Source of the DNA: Lachnospiraceae bacterium
GTDB taxonomy: Bacteria > Bacillota > Clostridia > Lachnospirales > Lachnospiraceae
Reading direction: 5' to 3'
DNA length: 44,017 nucleotides
Assembly (NCBI GenBank): GCA_022510525.1
Contig: JAFLTH010000018.1
Span: forward strand, 1 to 44,017
Every line of letters begins with the position of its first letter. The stretch's first letter is position 1. The notes beneath the pieces are model-generated. The model did no database searches. It was given only the letters and a program-made list of their open reading frames with translations, and was not told the origin of the DNA. This document shows positions 26,301-34,034 of this stretch, in pieces. Both the position numbers and the translations under genes were made by a program.

Positions 26301-27566
26301 TCATTCCTGCCATAATATTCGGCCCTTGTTCCAAACCTTTTCTCCTTTGTTTCTGTCATCGGTTTCTACCTGTCCGATACGCCAGCACTCCGAAAACTTC
26401 CCTATAATTTTCATTGCTTCTTCCCAATGTTTCTCCGGAACAGCCACTACCATTCCGATTCCCATATTAAAATGAAACGGAAACACATTTTCTCCAATCA
26501 TATCCTGTTCAAAGATGAATCTATACAAAGGCATAACAGGAACAGAAGACAAATCAATATACGCGCACAGTCCTTCGGGTATATCCCGCCAACAATTTAC
26601 GTTTATAAGAGAATTGCTGATCCGAAAAGCTTTGTGCAAATATTCTAACTCTTGTAAAGCTGCTATCTCCCTTGTGTAGACTAGATTTGCTTTCATTAAC
26701 TCGTCCATAAAAGAAGTATTTTCATCAATTTTAGCATGGTAAAGTTCAGGTTTTTTATCAAGCATTAACTTCACAAAGGGGTAGCTTATACCATCTATGC
26801 CCTCCGTCTTTATACCAATCAATATATCTCCTTCTTTAATACTGCTTCCTGTCAGCACTTTATCCTTATCCTGCACACCTACCACCGTAGAGTTCAACCA
26901 ATACTCTGTCGGGTTATAATTAACAGGCTGGGCGGAAATCTCCATTCCGGCAAATGAAACCTTATTTTCTTCGCAGATTCGTTGAAATGATTGTGCCATA
27001 AGATATAACTGTTCATAATCGTAATTTCCACAGATTATCATTGACCTTAAAATAACCGGTTTCATGCCATGATGTAATGTAAAATTAATTGCACGGGCCG
27101 CTACATCCTCACAAATCTCATAATTGTATCCATACTCTTTTGCCAATTTTTCCTTAGATCCCGGAACACAGGTAATACATGAATATACAGGTTCTTTCAT
27201 CTGTGATGTATCTATCCTAAACAGACAGGCATCCGCATAATTTGAGGACAATATAGTATCATCATTAGAATTAAGTTCCATAACTGACGATTTTAAAGCA
27301 TGTAACTTTTTTGTATCAAGCCCCGAATCCTTATATGAAATCCACCTGTTTTTCCATTCATCTTCGTTTAACAACGCATCAACTGTCACATTTAGCAGAC
27401 CGGAAATCTCATATAACATTTCAACCGTAGGCAGACTCTTTCCTAACTCCCATTTTGAAACGGCTTGATAGGAAATATGCAATAAATCAGCAAGTTCCTT
27501 TTGCGTTATGCCTTTTTGCTTTCTAAAAAAGGCGATTCTTTTACCAATATTTTCTTTATCCAACAT
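26301..27566 (-). CDS. XRE helix-turn-helix fused to a degenerate PurM-like (AIR synthase) domain
   Basis: Residues 8-66 are a clear XRE HTH (ITQKELADLLHISYQAVSKWE). From residue 77 the protein follows PurM, phosphoribosylformylglycinamidine cyclo-ligase. YKDSGLD matches PurM YKDAGVD, and SSIKEGDILIGIKTEGI matches the GD-V-LIAL segment. CWRDIPEGL matches the FWENIPRVLP block, and FHFNMGIGMVVAVPEKHWEEA matches the C-terminal FNCGVGM block. Catalytic features are eroded. The GTDGVGTK segment reads CVPGSKEK, GGETAEMPG reads GMEISAQPV, and the Gly-triplet before FWENIP is gone. So it is probably not an enzyme. It is co-directional with, and 12 nt from, an ABC exporter pair. I infer a DNA-binding sensor of a nucleotide or purine-like ligand. 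Confidence 0.85.
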   Translation of the reverse strand: MLDKENIGKRIAFFRKQKGITQKELADLLHISYQAVSKWELGKSLPTVEMLYEISGLLNVTVDALLNEDEWKNRWISYKDSGLDTKKLHALKSSVMELNSNDDTILSSNYADACLFRIDTSQMKEPVYSCITCVPGSKEKLAKEYGYNYEICEDVAARAINFTLHHGMKPVILRSMIICGNYDYEQLYLMAQSFQRICEENKVSFAGMEISAQPVNYNPTEYWLNSTVVGVQDKDKVLTGSSIKEGDILIGIKTEGIDGISYPFVKLMLDKKPELYHAKIDENTSFMDELMKANLVYTREIAALQELEYLHKAFRISNSLINVNCWRDIPEGLCAYIDLSSVPVMPLYRFIFEQDMIGENVFPFHFNMGIGMVVAVPEKHWEEAMKIIGKFSECWRIGQVETDDRNKGEKVWNKGRILWQE

Positions 27567-27672
27567 ACTTCATCCGGCCTTTCTTAATCTGTAAGTTCCA
27601 ATCACATTTAAAATATACCATAACATTTTATATAGTATCAATAAACGCTTTAGCGACTCATTTATAAGAAAA

Positions 27673-27687
27673 TCAACTATCAGTTGA
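27673..27687. promoter_or_regulatory. Palindrome in the divergent regulator/aroC region
   Basis: TCAACTATCAGTTGA is a perfect inverted repeat with 6-nt arms and a 3-nt spacer. It sits about 107 nt before the regulator start and 100 nt before aroC. Two smaller inverted repeats are nearby: CGCT/AGCG at 27646-27655 and GTCAC/GTGAC at about 27700-27716. XRE regulators bind such short dyads, so this is a candidate operator. The rest of 27567-27786 is AT-rich without a clear gene. Confidence 0.4.
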
Positions 27688-27786
27688 ATCGCAAACACGG
27701 TCACACTTATCGTGACTTTTCTTAATGAATAATTTATGCTATACTTTTACGTAAACATATCAATAAATGCGAAAGGAACTTATGCA

Positions 27787-28887
27787 ATGTCCGGTTCATC
27801 TTATGGCAAATTATTTAAAATCACAACTTGGGGGGAATCCCATGGTAAGGCACTGGGTGTCGTCATAGACGGTTGTCCGGCAGGTCTGCCTCTGACAGAG
27901 GAAAATATTCAAATATTTCTGGACCGACGCAAACCGGGTAAAACCAAAATCTCAACACCCAGAAAAGAGGATGACAAAGTAGAAATACTCTCCGGTGTAT
28001 TTGAAGGCAAAACTACCGGAACACCGATTTCTCTTATTGTGCATAATACTTCACAACGTTCTTCCGATTACAGTGAGATTGCAAGCTATTACCGTCCCGG
28101 ACATGCCGATTATACTTTTGATGCAAAATATGGTTTTCGCGACTATCGCGGTGGCGGACGCTCATCCGCAAGGGAAACCATCGGGCGTGTTGCAGCCGGA
28201 GCAATTGCTTCTAAAATATTGAATACATTAGGCATCAACCTTATTGCATATACCAAATCGATAGGCCCTATAGAAATTGACGAAAAAGCGTTCAATCCAG
28301 ATGCTATTCTTGATACGCCTACTTGTATGCCCGATTATGAGGCTTCTAAAAAAGCCGAGGAATATCTTGCAGAATGTATGAAAGATTTTGATTCCGCAGG
28401 CGGCGTCATTGAATGCAAAATAGAGGGTTGTCCTGCCGGTATCGGTGAACCGGTATTTGATAAACTGGATTCCGATATAGCCAAAGCCATTATGTCAATA
28501 GGTGCCGTCAAGGCAGTGGAAATCGGTGACGGAATACAGGTTTCAACACGCAGGGGCAGCGAGAATAACGATGCATTTACAATGCAGGAAGATAAGGTAT
28601 GTAAAGCTACTAACCACGCCGGGGGAATTTTGGGCGGAATCAGTGACGGCTCCACTATTATTTTCCGTGCTCATATAAAGCCTACTCCTTCTATTTTTAA
28701 GAAGCAGCAGACTGTAAATAAGCAGGGAGAGAATATAGAAATAGAAATTAAAGGCAGACACGACCCTGTGGTTGTTCCAAGGGCCGTGGTGGTGGTAGAG
28801 GCTATGGCTGCCATTACTTTACTGGATGCCATGCTCGTCAATATGGGATCTAAGATGGAAAATCTGCGGAAGATTTATGTACTATAA
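27787..28887 (+). CDS. aroC: Chorismate synthase
   Basis: This FMN-dependent lyase converts EPSP to chorismate, the last shared step of aromatic amino acid synthesis. The 366-residue protein begins MSGSSYGKLFKITTWGESHGKALGV. It carries the conserved DYRGGGRSSARET and the C-terminal GRHDPVVVPRAVVVVEAMAA. I chose the ATG at 27787 because AAGGAA lies about 8 nt before it; an upstream in-frame ATG at 27736 adds a tail foreign to the family. It stands alone, divergent from the HTH-PurM gene. Its last 6 bases overlap the end of the convergent FlxA-like gene. No other aro genes are in the window. Confidence 0.97.
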   Translation: MSGSSYGKLFKITTWGESHGKALGVVIDGCPAGLPLTEENIQIFLDRRKPGKTKISTPRKEDDKVEILSGVFEGKTTGTPISLIVHNTSQRSSDYSEIASYYRPGHADYTFDAKYGFRDYRGGGRSSARETIGRVAAGAIASKILNTLGINLIAYTKSIGPIEIDEKAFNPDAILDTPTCMPDYEASKKAEEYLAECMKDFDSAGGVIECKIEGCPAGIGEPVFDKLDSDIAKAIMSIGAVKAVEIGDGIQVSTRRGSENNDAFTMQEDKVCKATNHAGGILGGISDGSTIIFRAHIKPTPSIFKKQQTVNKQGENIEIEIKGRHDPVVVPRAVVVVEAMAAITLLDAMLVNMGSKMENLRKIYVL

Positions 28888-29679
28888 GCGAACATCAACC
28901 GGTACATATGTTGTAGCGTTAGGTGTTACTGCTGTTTCGGCTGACGATGCATTCTCCGAAGCAGAAGTGCCAGACTGTTTGTTTACGCCTTCTACACCTG
29001 ATATGCTTTCTTCTGTATCTTTTTCCTTTGCATTTATATCGCTGCCGTCTGATTTTTCTGCATTGCGGTCTGCCTCGGCTGCTTCTTTCATTGTTTTATT
29101 TGTATCCGCTAAGGTAGAAAGTTGTGATGCTGTCGCTTCCTGTGCTTTTTTCTCAGTTTCGGCAAGTTCTTGTTTCTTTGAAGACGTATCACCGCCTCTA
29201 GCTCCATCCAGCTGAATTTCAGCCTTCAGAACTCCTGCTTTCCCTTCCATTTTGGTTGCTATGCTGCCCTGTGCCTTTGCCTGTTTCATGGAAGTGTCCG
29301 CAGAAATCATAGCTTCCATGCTTGCCTGTGAAAGTCCTTGGATGTTTTGTCCATCTTTCACCTTACTATTATTTGATTGACCATTCGGGTCAAAAATATC
29401 ATCGGATGAGGATGCTGCTTTCTCCTGCTGTTTTTCCCTGCGCTGCTCAATCTGGTACTGCCTTAACTGCATATTAAGTTCACTTATCTGCTGCTGTATT
29501 TCCTGCCGTTTTTTCATCTTTTCTTCCAACGACATATCTTCATTGGAAGAAAGCTCCTGCAGCTGTTTTTGTGCATCGGCAATCTGACTCTGAATCTGAC
29601 GTACGTAAGGATCCGTTGACTGATTCATTCCCATCTGCCCCATTTGTGCGTTTACTCCATTGATACCGTTAATTGTCAT
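28882..29679 (-). CDS. FlxA-like coiled-coil protein
   Basis: The 265-residue soluble protein has the FlxA-type helical region at about 25-90, rich in Gln and Glu (DPYVRQIQSQIADAQKQLQEL and RQEIQQQISELNMQLRQYQIEQ). A low-complexity Ala/Ser/Glu/Lys-rich part follows, with a further helix near 130-210. There is no signal peptide or membrane segment. In E. coli flxA belongs to the flagellar regulon, but its function is unknown. AAGGAGG gives a strong ribosome site. Upstream CCGATA (minus strand, 29748-29753) resembles the -10 of flagellar sigma (SigD/FliA) promoters, although a matching TAAA -35 is not evident. The extreme C-terminus overlaps aroC by 6 nt, tail to tail. Confidence 0.75.
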   Translation of the reverse strand: MTINGINGVNAQMGQMGMNQSTDPYVRQIQSQIADAQKQLQELSSNEDMSLEEKMKKRQEIQQQISELNMQLRQYQIEQRREKQQEKAASSSDDIFDPNGQSNNSKVKDGQNIQGLSQASMEAMISADTSMKQAKAQGSIATKMEGKAGVLKAEIQLDGARGGDTSSKKQELAETEKKAQEATASQLSTLADTNKTMKEAAEADRNAEKSDGSDINAKEKDTEESISGVEGVNKQSGTSASENASSAETAVTPNATTYVPVDVRL

Positions 29680-29823
29680 TTTCTTTTCCTCCTTGATAAA
29701 AATTTGAAATCCATTTCGAAGTTATTCTTTTTTGCTTCTGTTAAATCTATCGGAGAATAAAATATCGAAATAAAGCAAATTGTTGTAAAGCGTCCTTTTT
29801 ATGGTGTGAAGCAAAACACCGAA

Positions 29824-29905
29824 ATACCGTATATAAATACAAAGTTTTCTTTGCTTATTGTCGGAGCCAGAGGCGCAAAGAAAACTTTATATTTATATAC
29901 GGTAT
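29824..29905 (-). repeat. Near-perfect 30-bp inverted repeat (long hairpin) after the histidine kinase gene
   Basis: Left arm 29824-29853 and right arm 29876-29905 match over 30 nt with one difference, around a 22-nt loop. In minus-strand RNA the odd position becomes a G-U pair, so that strand pairs fully. It begins 3 nt past the stop of the kinase gene. The bases after it (TTTCGG) are not a good T-run, so it is not a textbook terminator. It may end or protect the kinase mRNA, or be a small mobile-type repeat. The rest of 29680-29908 holds only the FlxA-like leader. Confidence 0.85.
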
Positions 29906-29908
29906 CAT

Positions 29909-31282
29909 TTACTCTATCATAAGCATAACACTTAATACGAATTCATCATTATTTAATACAATATCTATATCTCCAAAATATTTCCTTGCCACATTGCGTA
30001 TATTATGTAAACCATACCCATGACCTTCTATTTTTGATTTTGAAGTAATTGGCAGTCCGCATTCAACATCCCAACGCAAAGTTCCTTCAAAACTATTACT
30101 GATTTCTATCATATAAGCATTGTCCCTGCGGTAGGATTTTACACCTATATATGCATCCTTCTCTCCCTCTGTATTTTCCACAGCGTTCTGCAAAGCATTG
30201 TTCAATATGACACTGATATCAAATGCGTTAATATTAGAATCTGTAGGAAAATGAAAATCACTGTCAAAGCGGATATTTCTTTTTTCCGCATCCGTCTTCC
30301 ATTCCTGCAGAATCGTATCCGTTATTGGGTTTCCGCTTTTTATACCATCCACCGCCACGTTTAATAGAACTGCCTTCAATTCATTGGCATATTCCTGTGC
30401 CTGTGCCGCTCCATTCCCTGTATAAAGCCTTTCCAGCGTAAGTATATGGTTTGTCATATCGTGCTTCATACCGCGTATATCCTTATATAAATTTTCAACT
30501 TGTCCGATATGACGCTTCAGATCATCTATCTGTGTGGAAAGCATCTGATTTGCCAACTTTTCCTCCTGTTCCGCTTTTATATTCTGATAGAGTATTATCA
30601 AAATAACAACCACTGTCACAGCCACGCTACAATAAACAAACAACAGCAAATCATATATCTGCGGCAGTTTTCTGCTCTCTAATATATAAAAAACACGATA
30701 GTATCGTATGATTTTATAGCCCACTACTCCCAGCAATGGCGGAATCACCAACATAAACAATTCCCGCTTTGACATCTGCTCATATTTATACACATAGCTT
30801 TTTATTATGAAGCAGATGGCAGCATACGTAATCATAAACACCATTATCAAATAGAATGCACAGCCCCCGACATAAACCATAAACTGCATATACATAGGAG
30901 GATTTCCCTTGTACCACGCGGTATTTTCCACAATTTTATACAAATAATCATATAGAATATCTGCCATTGCAGCCGTAAACCAGCGCAATGAAAAATAGGT
31001 AATGGCAAAAAAAGCTTTCTGAGTATAGTTTCTCCGCTCCATTATACACATTACCAGAAATGCTATAAAGCTTCCCAGCAGATATGCCGTAAAGATACCC
31101 ATATGTGGTGGAATGACATAAAGCACTATCATTGCTAAGAAATAAGTTATTCCTGCTGCCAAAGCCACCTTTGCCTGCTGTACAAACGGCTTTATCAGCC
31201 TGTTAAGACAATAGCCATCAATACATAGCTCTATCATATAAACAGCCACCCCAACGCTGCTCCAGTCAGCTGCATCACTCAT
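29909..31282 (-). CDS. GHKL-domain sensor histidine kinase (AgrC/VirS type)
   Basis: The 457-residue protein has six or seven membrane helices in the first 235 residues, a coiled region at 240-268, and the H-box DIRGMKHDMTNH with phospho-acceptor H274. The GHKL ATPase domain follows, with NNALQNAVEN (N box) and GHGYGLHNI (G box). This is the layout of the AgrC class, which senses peptides or other signals at the membrane. The ligand is not known, and no peptide precursor gene (AgrD-like) or AgrB processing protein is in the window. It is 1 nt downstream of its LytTR regulator gene, so the pair is translationally coupled. A 30-bp hairpin follows the stop. Confidence 0.92.
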   Translation of the reverse strand: MSDAADWSSVGVAVYMIELCIDGYCLNRLIKPFVQQAKVALAAGITYFLAMIVLYVIPPHMGIFTAYLLGSFIAFLVMCIMERRNYTQKAFFAITYFSLRWFTAAMADILYDYLYKIVENTAWYKGNPPMYMQFMVYVGGCAFYLIMVFMITYAAICFIIKSYVYKYEQMSKRELFMLVIPPLLGVVGYKIIRYYRVFYILESRKLPQIYDLLLFVYCSVAVTVVVILIILYQNIKAEQEEKLANQMLSTQIDDLKRHIGQVENLYKDIRGMKHDMTNHILTLERLYTGNGAAQAQEYANELKAVLLNVAVDGIKSGNPITDTILQEWKTDAEKRNIRFDSDFHFPTDSNINAFDISVILNNALQNAVENTEGEKDAYIGVKSYRRDNAYMIEISNSFEGTLRWDVECGLPITSKSKIEGHGYGLHNIRNVARKYFGDIDIVLNNDEFVLSVMLMIE

Positions 31283-31283
31283 C

Positions 31284-32003
31284 TCATACGCTCCCTTTCA
31301 TTCGGTTATATCGCAAATAACTTTTCACGAAGCCCTGATAGTTCTGTTTGGCCATAAGTACCTGTCCTTTTTTCAGATAGATAGTCTTAGCATCATATTT
31401 TCGTATATAGTCAAAATTTACAAGATACGCTCTGTGAGGGCGGTAGAATCCCTCTCCTGCTTTCTCTTCCAGGTCTTTAAGTTTTCCGTAATACTCTATA
31501 TCCGCATCCTGTGTATGGATTATCACTTTACGGTCATACACTTCAGCATATATAATGTCCTCAAAGTTGACTGTGATATGTTCTCCCTTTGTAGTTATTA
31601 ACAGACTTGGTTTATCTTTTTTCACATCTGCGAATTGCGACTTTTTTCTGTCTGCAAGCTGCCCTGCTGCTTTATGTAATACTTCGGAAAATTTCTCATC
31701 TGTGAATGGCTTTACAAGGTAGTGAAGGGCATCGACGTCAAACGCCTGAAATACATAATCTTCTATTGCGGTCACAAAGATAATAATAAGCTTCTTATCT
31801 ATCAGGCGGAGTTCCTTTGCCGTTTCTATTCCGCTTTTTCCCTGCATCTGAATATCCAAAAGCAGAATATCCGGCAATTCTCCTGCCAGCAGTTCTTCTC
31901 CTGATGTGTACAAAAGTATATCCGATTGAGGATAGAGTTTCATAACTTTATCCTTTATAAGTTCCCTTATTTCTTTTTCATCATCACATATTCCTATCTT
32001 CAT
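31284..32003 (-). CDS. LytTR-family response regulator (AgrA/VirR type)
   Basis: The 239-residue protein has a receiver domain with acidic pocket CDDE, phospho-acceptor D50 in LLLDIQMQG and switch Lys in VKPF (K98). A LytTR DNA-binding domain covers about 130-235 (FEDIIYAEVYDRKVIIH and FYRPHRAYLVNFDYI). LytTR regulators bind paired short repeats upstream of targets; none could be placed with confidence here. It precedes the kinase gene by 1 nt. It is divergent from the XRE/zinc-ribbon gene across 171 bp. Confidence 0.95.
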   Translation of the reverse strand: MKIGICDDEKEIRELIKDKVMKLYPQSDILLYTSGEELLAGELPDILLLDIQMQGKSGIETAKELRLIDKKLIIIFVTAIEDYVFQAFDVDALHYLVKPFTDEKFSEVLHKAAGQLADRKKSQFADVKKDKPSLLITTKGEHITVNFEDIIYAEVYDRKVIIHTQDADIEYYGKLKDLEEKAGEGFYRPHRAYLVNFDYIRKYDAKTIYLKKGQVLMAKQNYQGFVKSYLRYNRMKGSV

Positions 32004-32124
32004 TTTTCCACTTCCCTTGCAAATACTTATATAAATTATATCGGAATCGAACGGATTTTAACATATGGAAAATGTTGTGAAAGGGATATATTATGTTGTA
32101 TGATGCATAGCAACAGACAGTTGC

Positions 32125-32153
32125 TTGGTTTTCTGAAAAATAAATGATATAGT
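32125..32153 (+). promoter_or_regulatory. Candidate SigA promoter of the XRE/zinc-ribbon gene
   Basis: TTGGTT (32125-32130) and TATAGT (32148-32153) are 17 bp apart, about 22 nt before the start codon. The predicted leader is short and includes the GAGGGGG ribosome site. Confidence 0.55.
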
Positions 32154-32174
32154 ATCTACGAGAGGGGGTTAATT

Positions 32175-32621
32175 ATGGAAACAAAGAATATTATATATGA
32201 ACTGCGGACCAAAAACGGATTATCCCAGGATGAGCTCGCGGAAAAAGTCTATGTTACACGTCAGGCTGTATCCCGCTGGGAAACCGGTGAAACCACACCA
32301 AATACAGAAACCCTGAAACTGCTGTCAAAACTCTTTGACGTTTCTATCAATACACTTCTTGGTTCTCCAAGGAAGCTGATCTGCCAATGCTGCGGTATGC
32401 CGCTTGATGATTCTTCCATCAGTAAAGAGCCCGACGGTACATTTAATGAAGAGTATTGTAAGTGGTGCTATGCAGATGGAAAATTCGTTTATACAAGTAT
32501 AGAGGAATTGACAGATTTTCTTGTGGGACACATGTCAAATGAGAACTGGCCTCCGAAGCAGGCACGAGCGTATTTTGAAGAACAACTTCCAAAGCTCAAT
32601 TACTGGAAGCAGACGAAATAA
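32175..32621 (+). CDS. XRE regulator with C-terminal zinc-ribbon domain
   Basis: The 148-residue protein begins with an XRE helix-turn-helix (residues 5-62, LSQDELAEKVYVTRQAVSRWETGE). A Cys-rich putative zinc ribbon follows: ICQCCGMPL at about 69-77 and EEYCKWCYADG at about 93-103. It then has a conserved tail (EELTDFLVGHM...NWPPKQARAYFEEQLPKLNYW). The tail and ribbon match a small family usually found alone as a 'putative zinc ribbon' protein; here it is joined to a DNA-binding head. GAGGGGG gives a good ribosome site for the ATG at 32175. Target genes are unknown; the next gene, a cupin 90 nt downstream, is a natural candidate. Confidence 0.88.
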   Translation: METKNIIYELRTKNGLSQDELAEKVYVTRQAVSRWETGETTPNTETLKLLSKLFDVSINTLLGSPRKLICQCCGMPLDDSSISKEPDGTFNEEYCKWCYADGKFVYTSIEELTDFLVGHMSNENWPPKQARAYFEEQLPKLNYWKQTK

Positions 32622-32665
32622 CTAAGCAATTTTATACAATTCCGAATTCCTTAATAAGCGTATAA

Positions 32666-32686
32666 TGCAATCATGCATAAATTGCA
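32666..32686. promoter_or_regulatory. Inverted repeat at a possible -10 of the cupin gene
   Basis: TGCAAT and ATTGCA form 6-nt arms 9 nt apart and overlap the end of TATAAT (32661-32666) upstream of the cupin gene. No good -35 is seen, so the promoter may need an activator. The AraC regulator encoded next door is one possibility. Confidence 0.35.
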
Positions 32687-32711
32687 AATAAACTATTAAG
32701 GAGTGTGGAAA

Positions 32712-33107
32712 ATGGATTACAAAGATTTATTTGAACAATTCAACAATGAGGGTAGGTTGATTTTACCGGACACTGATATTTCTTTTGCAGATATACCATG
32801 GTCTAAACACCCTACTTTTGAGGGTGTGGAGTTAAAACACATTATTACTTCAAAACAGACAAACGGACAGTTTAGTTTTCATCTGGTAAGGATTGCTCCG
32901 AATAAGAAAATCGGAAACCACGTTCACAAAATACAATTAGAAACTCATGAAGTGATTTCCGGTAATGGCATTTGCATTAACAATGGCACCAAGATAAAGT
33001 ATGCTCCGGGCGTAATATCTATATTGCCCATGAATGTAGCACATGAGGTGACTGCCGGCAGCGATGGTCTATACATTTTTGCAAAATTTATGCCTGCCTT
33101 GAACTAG
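32712..33107 (+). CDS. Cupin-domain protein
   Basis: The 131-residue single-domain cupin has the first motif around GNHVHKIQLETHEVISGNG, with metal-ligand His and Glu residues. The second motif is PMNVAHEVTAGSDGLYIFAKF. The family includes small metal-dependent enzymes and sugar-binding proteins, and the substrate cannot be told. I chose the ATG at 32712, 8 nt after AAGGAG; a GTG at 32703 lies inside the ribosome site itself. It is convergent with an AraC regulator gene, 11 nt between stops. Confidence 0.85.
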   Translation: MDYKDLFEQFNNEGRLILPDTDISFADIPWSKHPTFEGVELKHIITSKQTNGQFSFHLVRIAPNKKIGNHVHKIQLETHEVISGNGICINNGTKIKYAPGVISILPMNVAHEVTAGSDGLYIFAKFMPALN

Positions 33108-33118
33108 CAGTTATAATC

Positions 33119-33901
33119 TTATGCCAGTATTCTGCAAGAAGTTTTATATGTAGCCGGTGTCAATCCAACATATTTTTCAAATTGCTTTATGAAATGGCTT
33201 TGGTCACAAAAACCGGTGGCTAAAGCCACTTCTGTTATACTATCAATATTATTTAACATATGTTGGGCTTTACGAATACGATTTTGAATTTGGAACTGAT
33301 GAGGCGTTAGTCCGACAATCTGCTTAAAATTTCTGATAAAATGATACTTGCTCATATACGCAGAGTAAGCCATTTCGTCAATACTTAATTTCTTTTCAGG
33401 ATAACATTCCAACCGATATTTTGCTAAATCGATAAATGGTTCACTAATAGACGAATATGAATTGTCATTGAACAAGTCCAAACAATTCATCAATTGATAT
33501 GTCTGTTTTTCAGTTATATTCAAATCAGAAACAGCAGTTAGTAAATTCCGTATACTATTTTGAATTTCATTTTTATTGCATTTGATCAGAATATTCTTGT
33601 TAATGCATAAGGTTATTAATGAATATGGTGTCTTTGCCTCAATAATGTGAGGTACGTAAGGCAAAATAATAAAGGGATTGTCCTTTTCACAAATGAAAGA
33701 ATTTCCACCGATAGTCAATAAAACTGAACCACATAATATTAAACCAATAGTAAAAACAGAAACATGATTATGCAGTGGATAAGATATTAATGAATTGTTA
33801 CAAAGTATCAGTTCTATACCAATTGACTTATCATATAAATATTGAACACAATTTGGCTTTTGTATAATATCTTTTTGCTCTTTTGTATCTTTTGATTTCA
33901 A
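33119..33901 (-). CDS. AraC-family transcriptional regulator
   Basis: The 260-residue protein has an N-terminal cupin-like ligand domain (about 25-110, with HNHVSVFTIGLILCG) and a C-terminal pair of helix-turn-helix motifs (about 160-258). The tail shows YHFIRNFKQIVGLTPHQFQIQNRI and ATGFCDQSHFIKQFEKYVGLTPATYK, which is the AraC signature. The start is TTG at 33901; its AGAGG lies about 15 nt away, so the true start is uncertain. It is convergent with the cupin gene and upstream of nothing on its own strand. It probably controls a small carbohydrate or stress set. Confidence 0.9.
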   Translation of the reverse strand: MKSKDTKEQKDIIQKPNCVQYLYDKSIGIELILCNNSLISYPLHNHVSVFTIGLILCGSVLLTIGGNSFICEKDNPFIILPYVPHIIEAKTPYSLITLCINKNILIKCNKNEIQNSIRNLLTAVSDLNITEKQTYQLMNCLDLFNDNSYSSISEPFIDLAKYRLECYPEKKLSIDEMAYSAYMSKYHFIRNFKQIVGLTPHQFQIQNRIRKAQHMLNNIDSITEVALATGFCDQSHFIKQFEKYVGLTPATYKTSCRILA

Positions 33902-33932
33902 CGCTGCTAATTTTTTCCTCTCTGTTTTACTC

Positions 33933-33952
33933 GAGTTAGCATAGTCTAACTC
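33933..33952. promoter_or_regulatory. Palindrome upstream of the AraC-type gene
   Basis: GAGTTAG (33933-33939) and CTAACTC (33946-33952) are perfect 7-nt arms with a 6-nt spacer, about 32 nt before the AraC start. It may be a self-regulatory site, or a weak terminator of nothing obvious. The 133-bp gap holds no gene. Confidence 0.4.
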
Positions 33953-34034
33953 CCAAAAACCTCTTCAGTAAAAAATAGTTCTTTTGTTACTTGTCCATAA
34001 ACAACAGCACGATGTATCAGTTCAGGAATCCTCC

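Noticed and set aside
27712-27745. Promoter for aroC using GTGACT and TATACT
   Set aside because: The spacing is 22 bp, too long for a SigA promoter; only the -10 looks good.
29909-32003. A complete agr-type peptide signalling system
   Set aside because: The kinase and regulator are of that class, but no AgrB-like processing protein or short precursor peptide gene was found near them.
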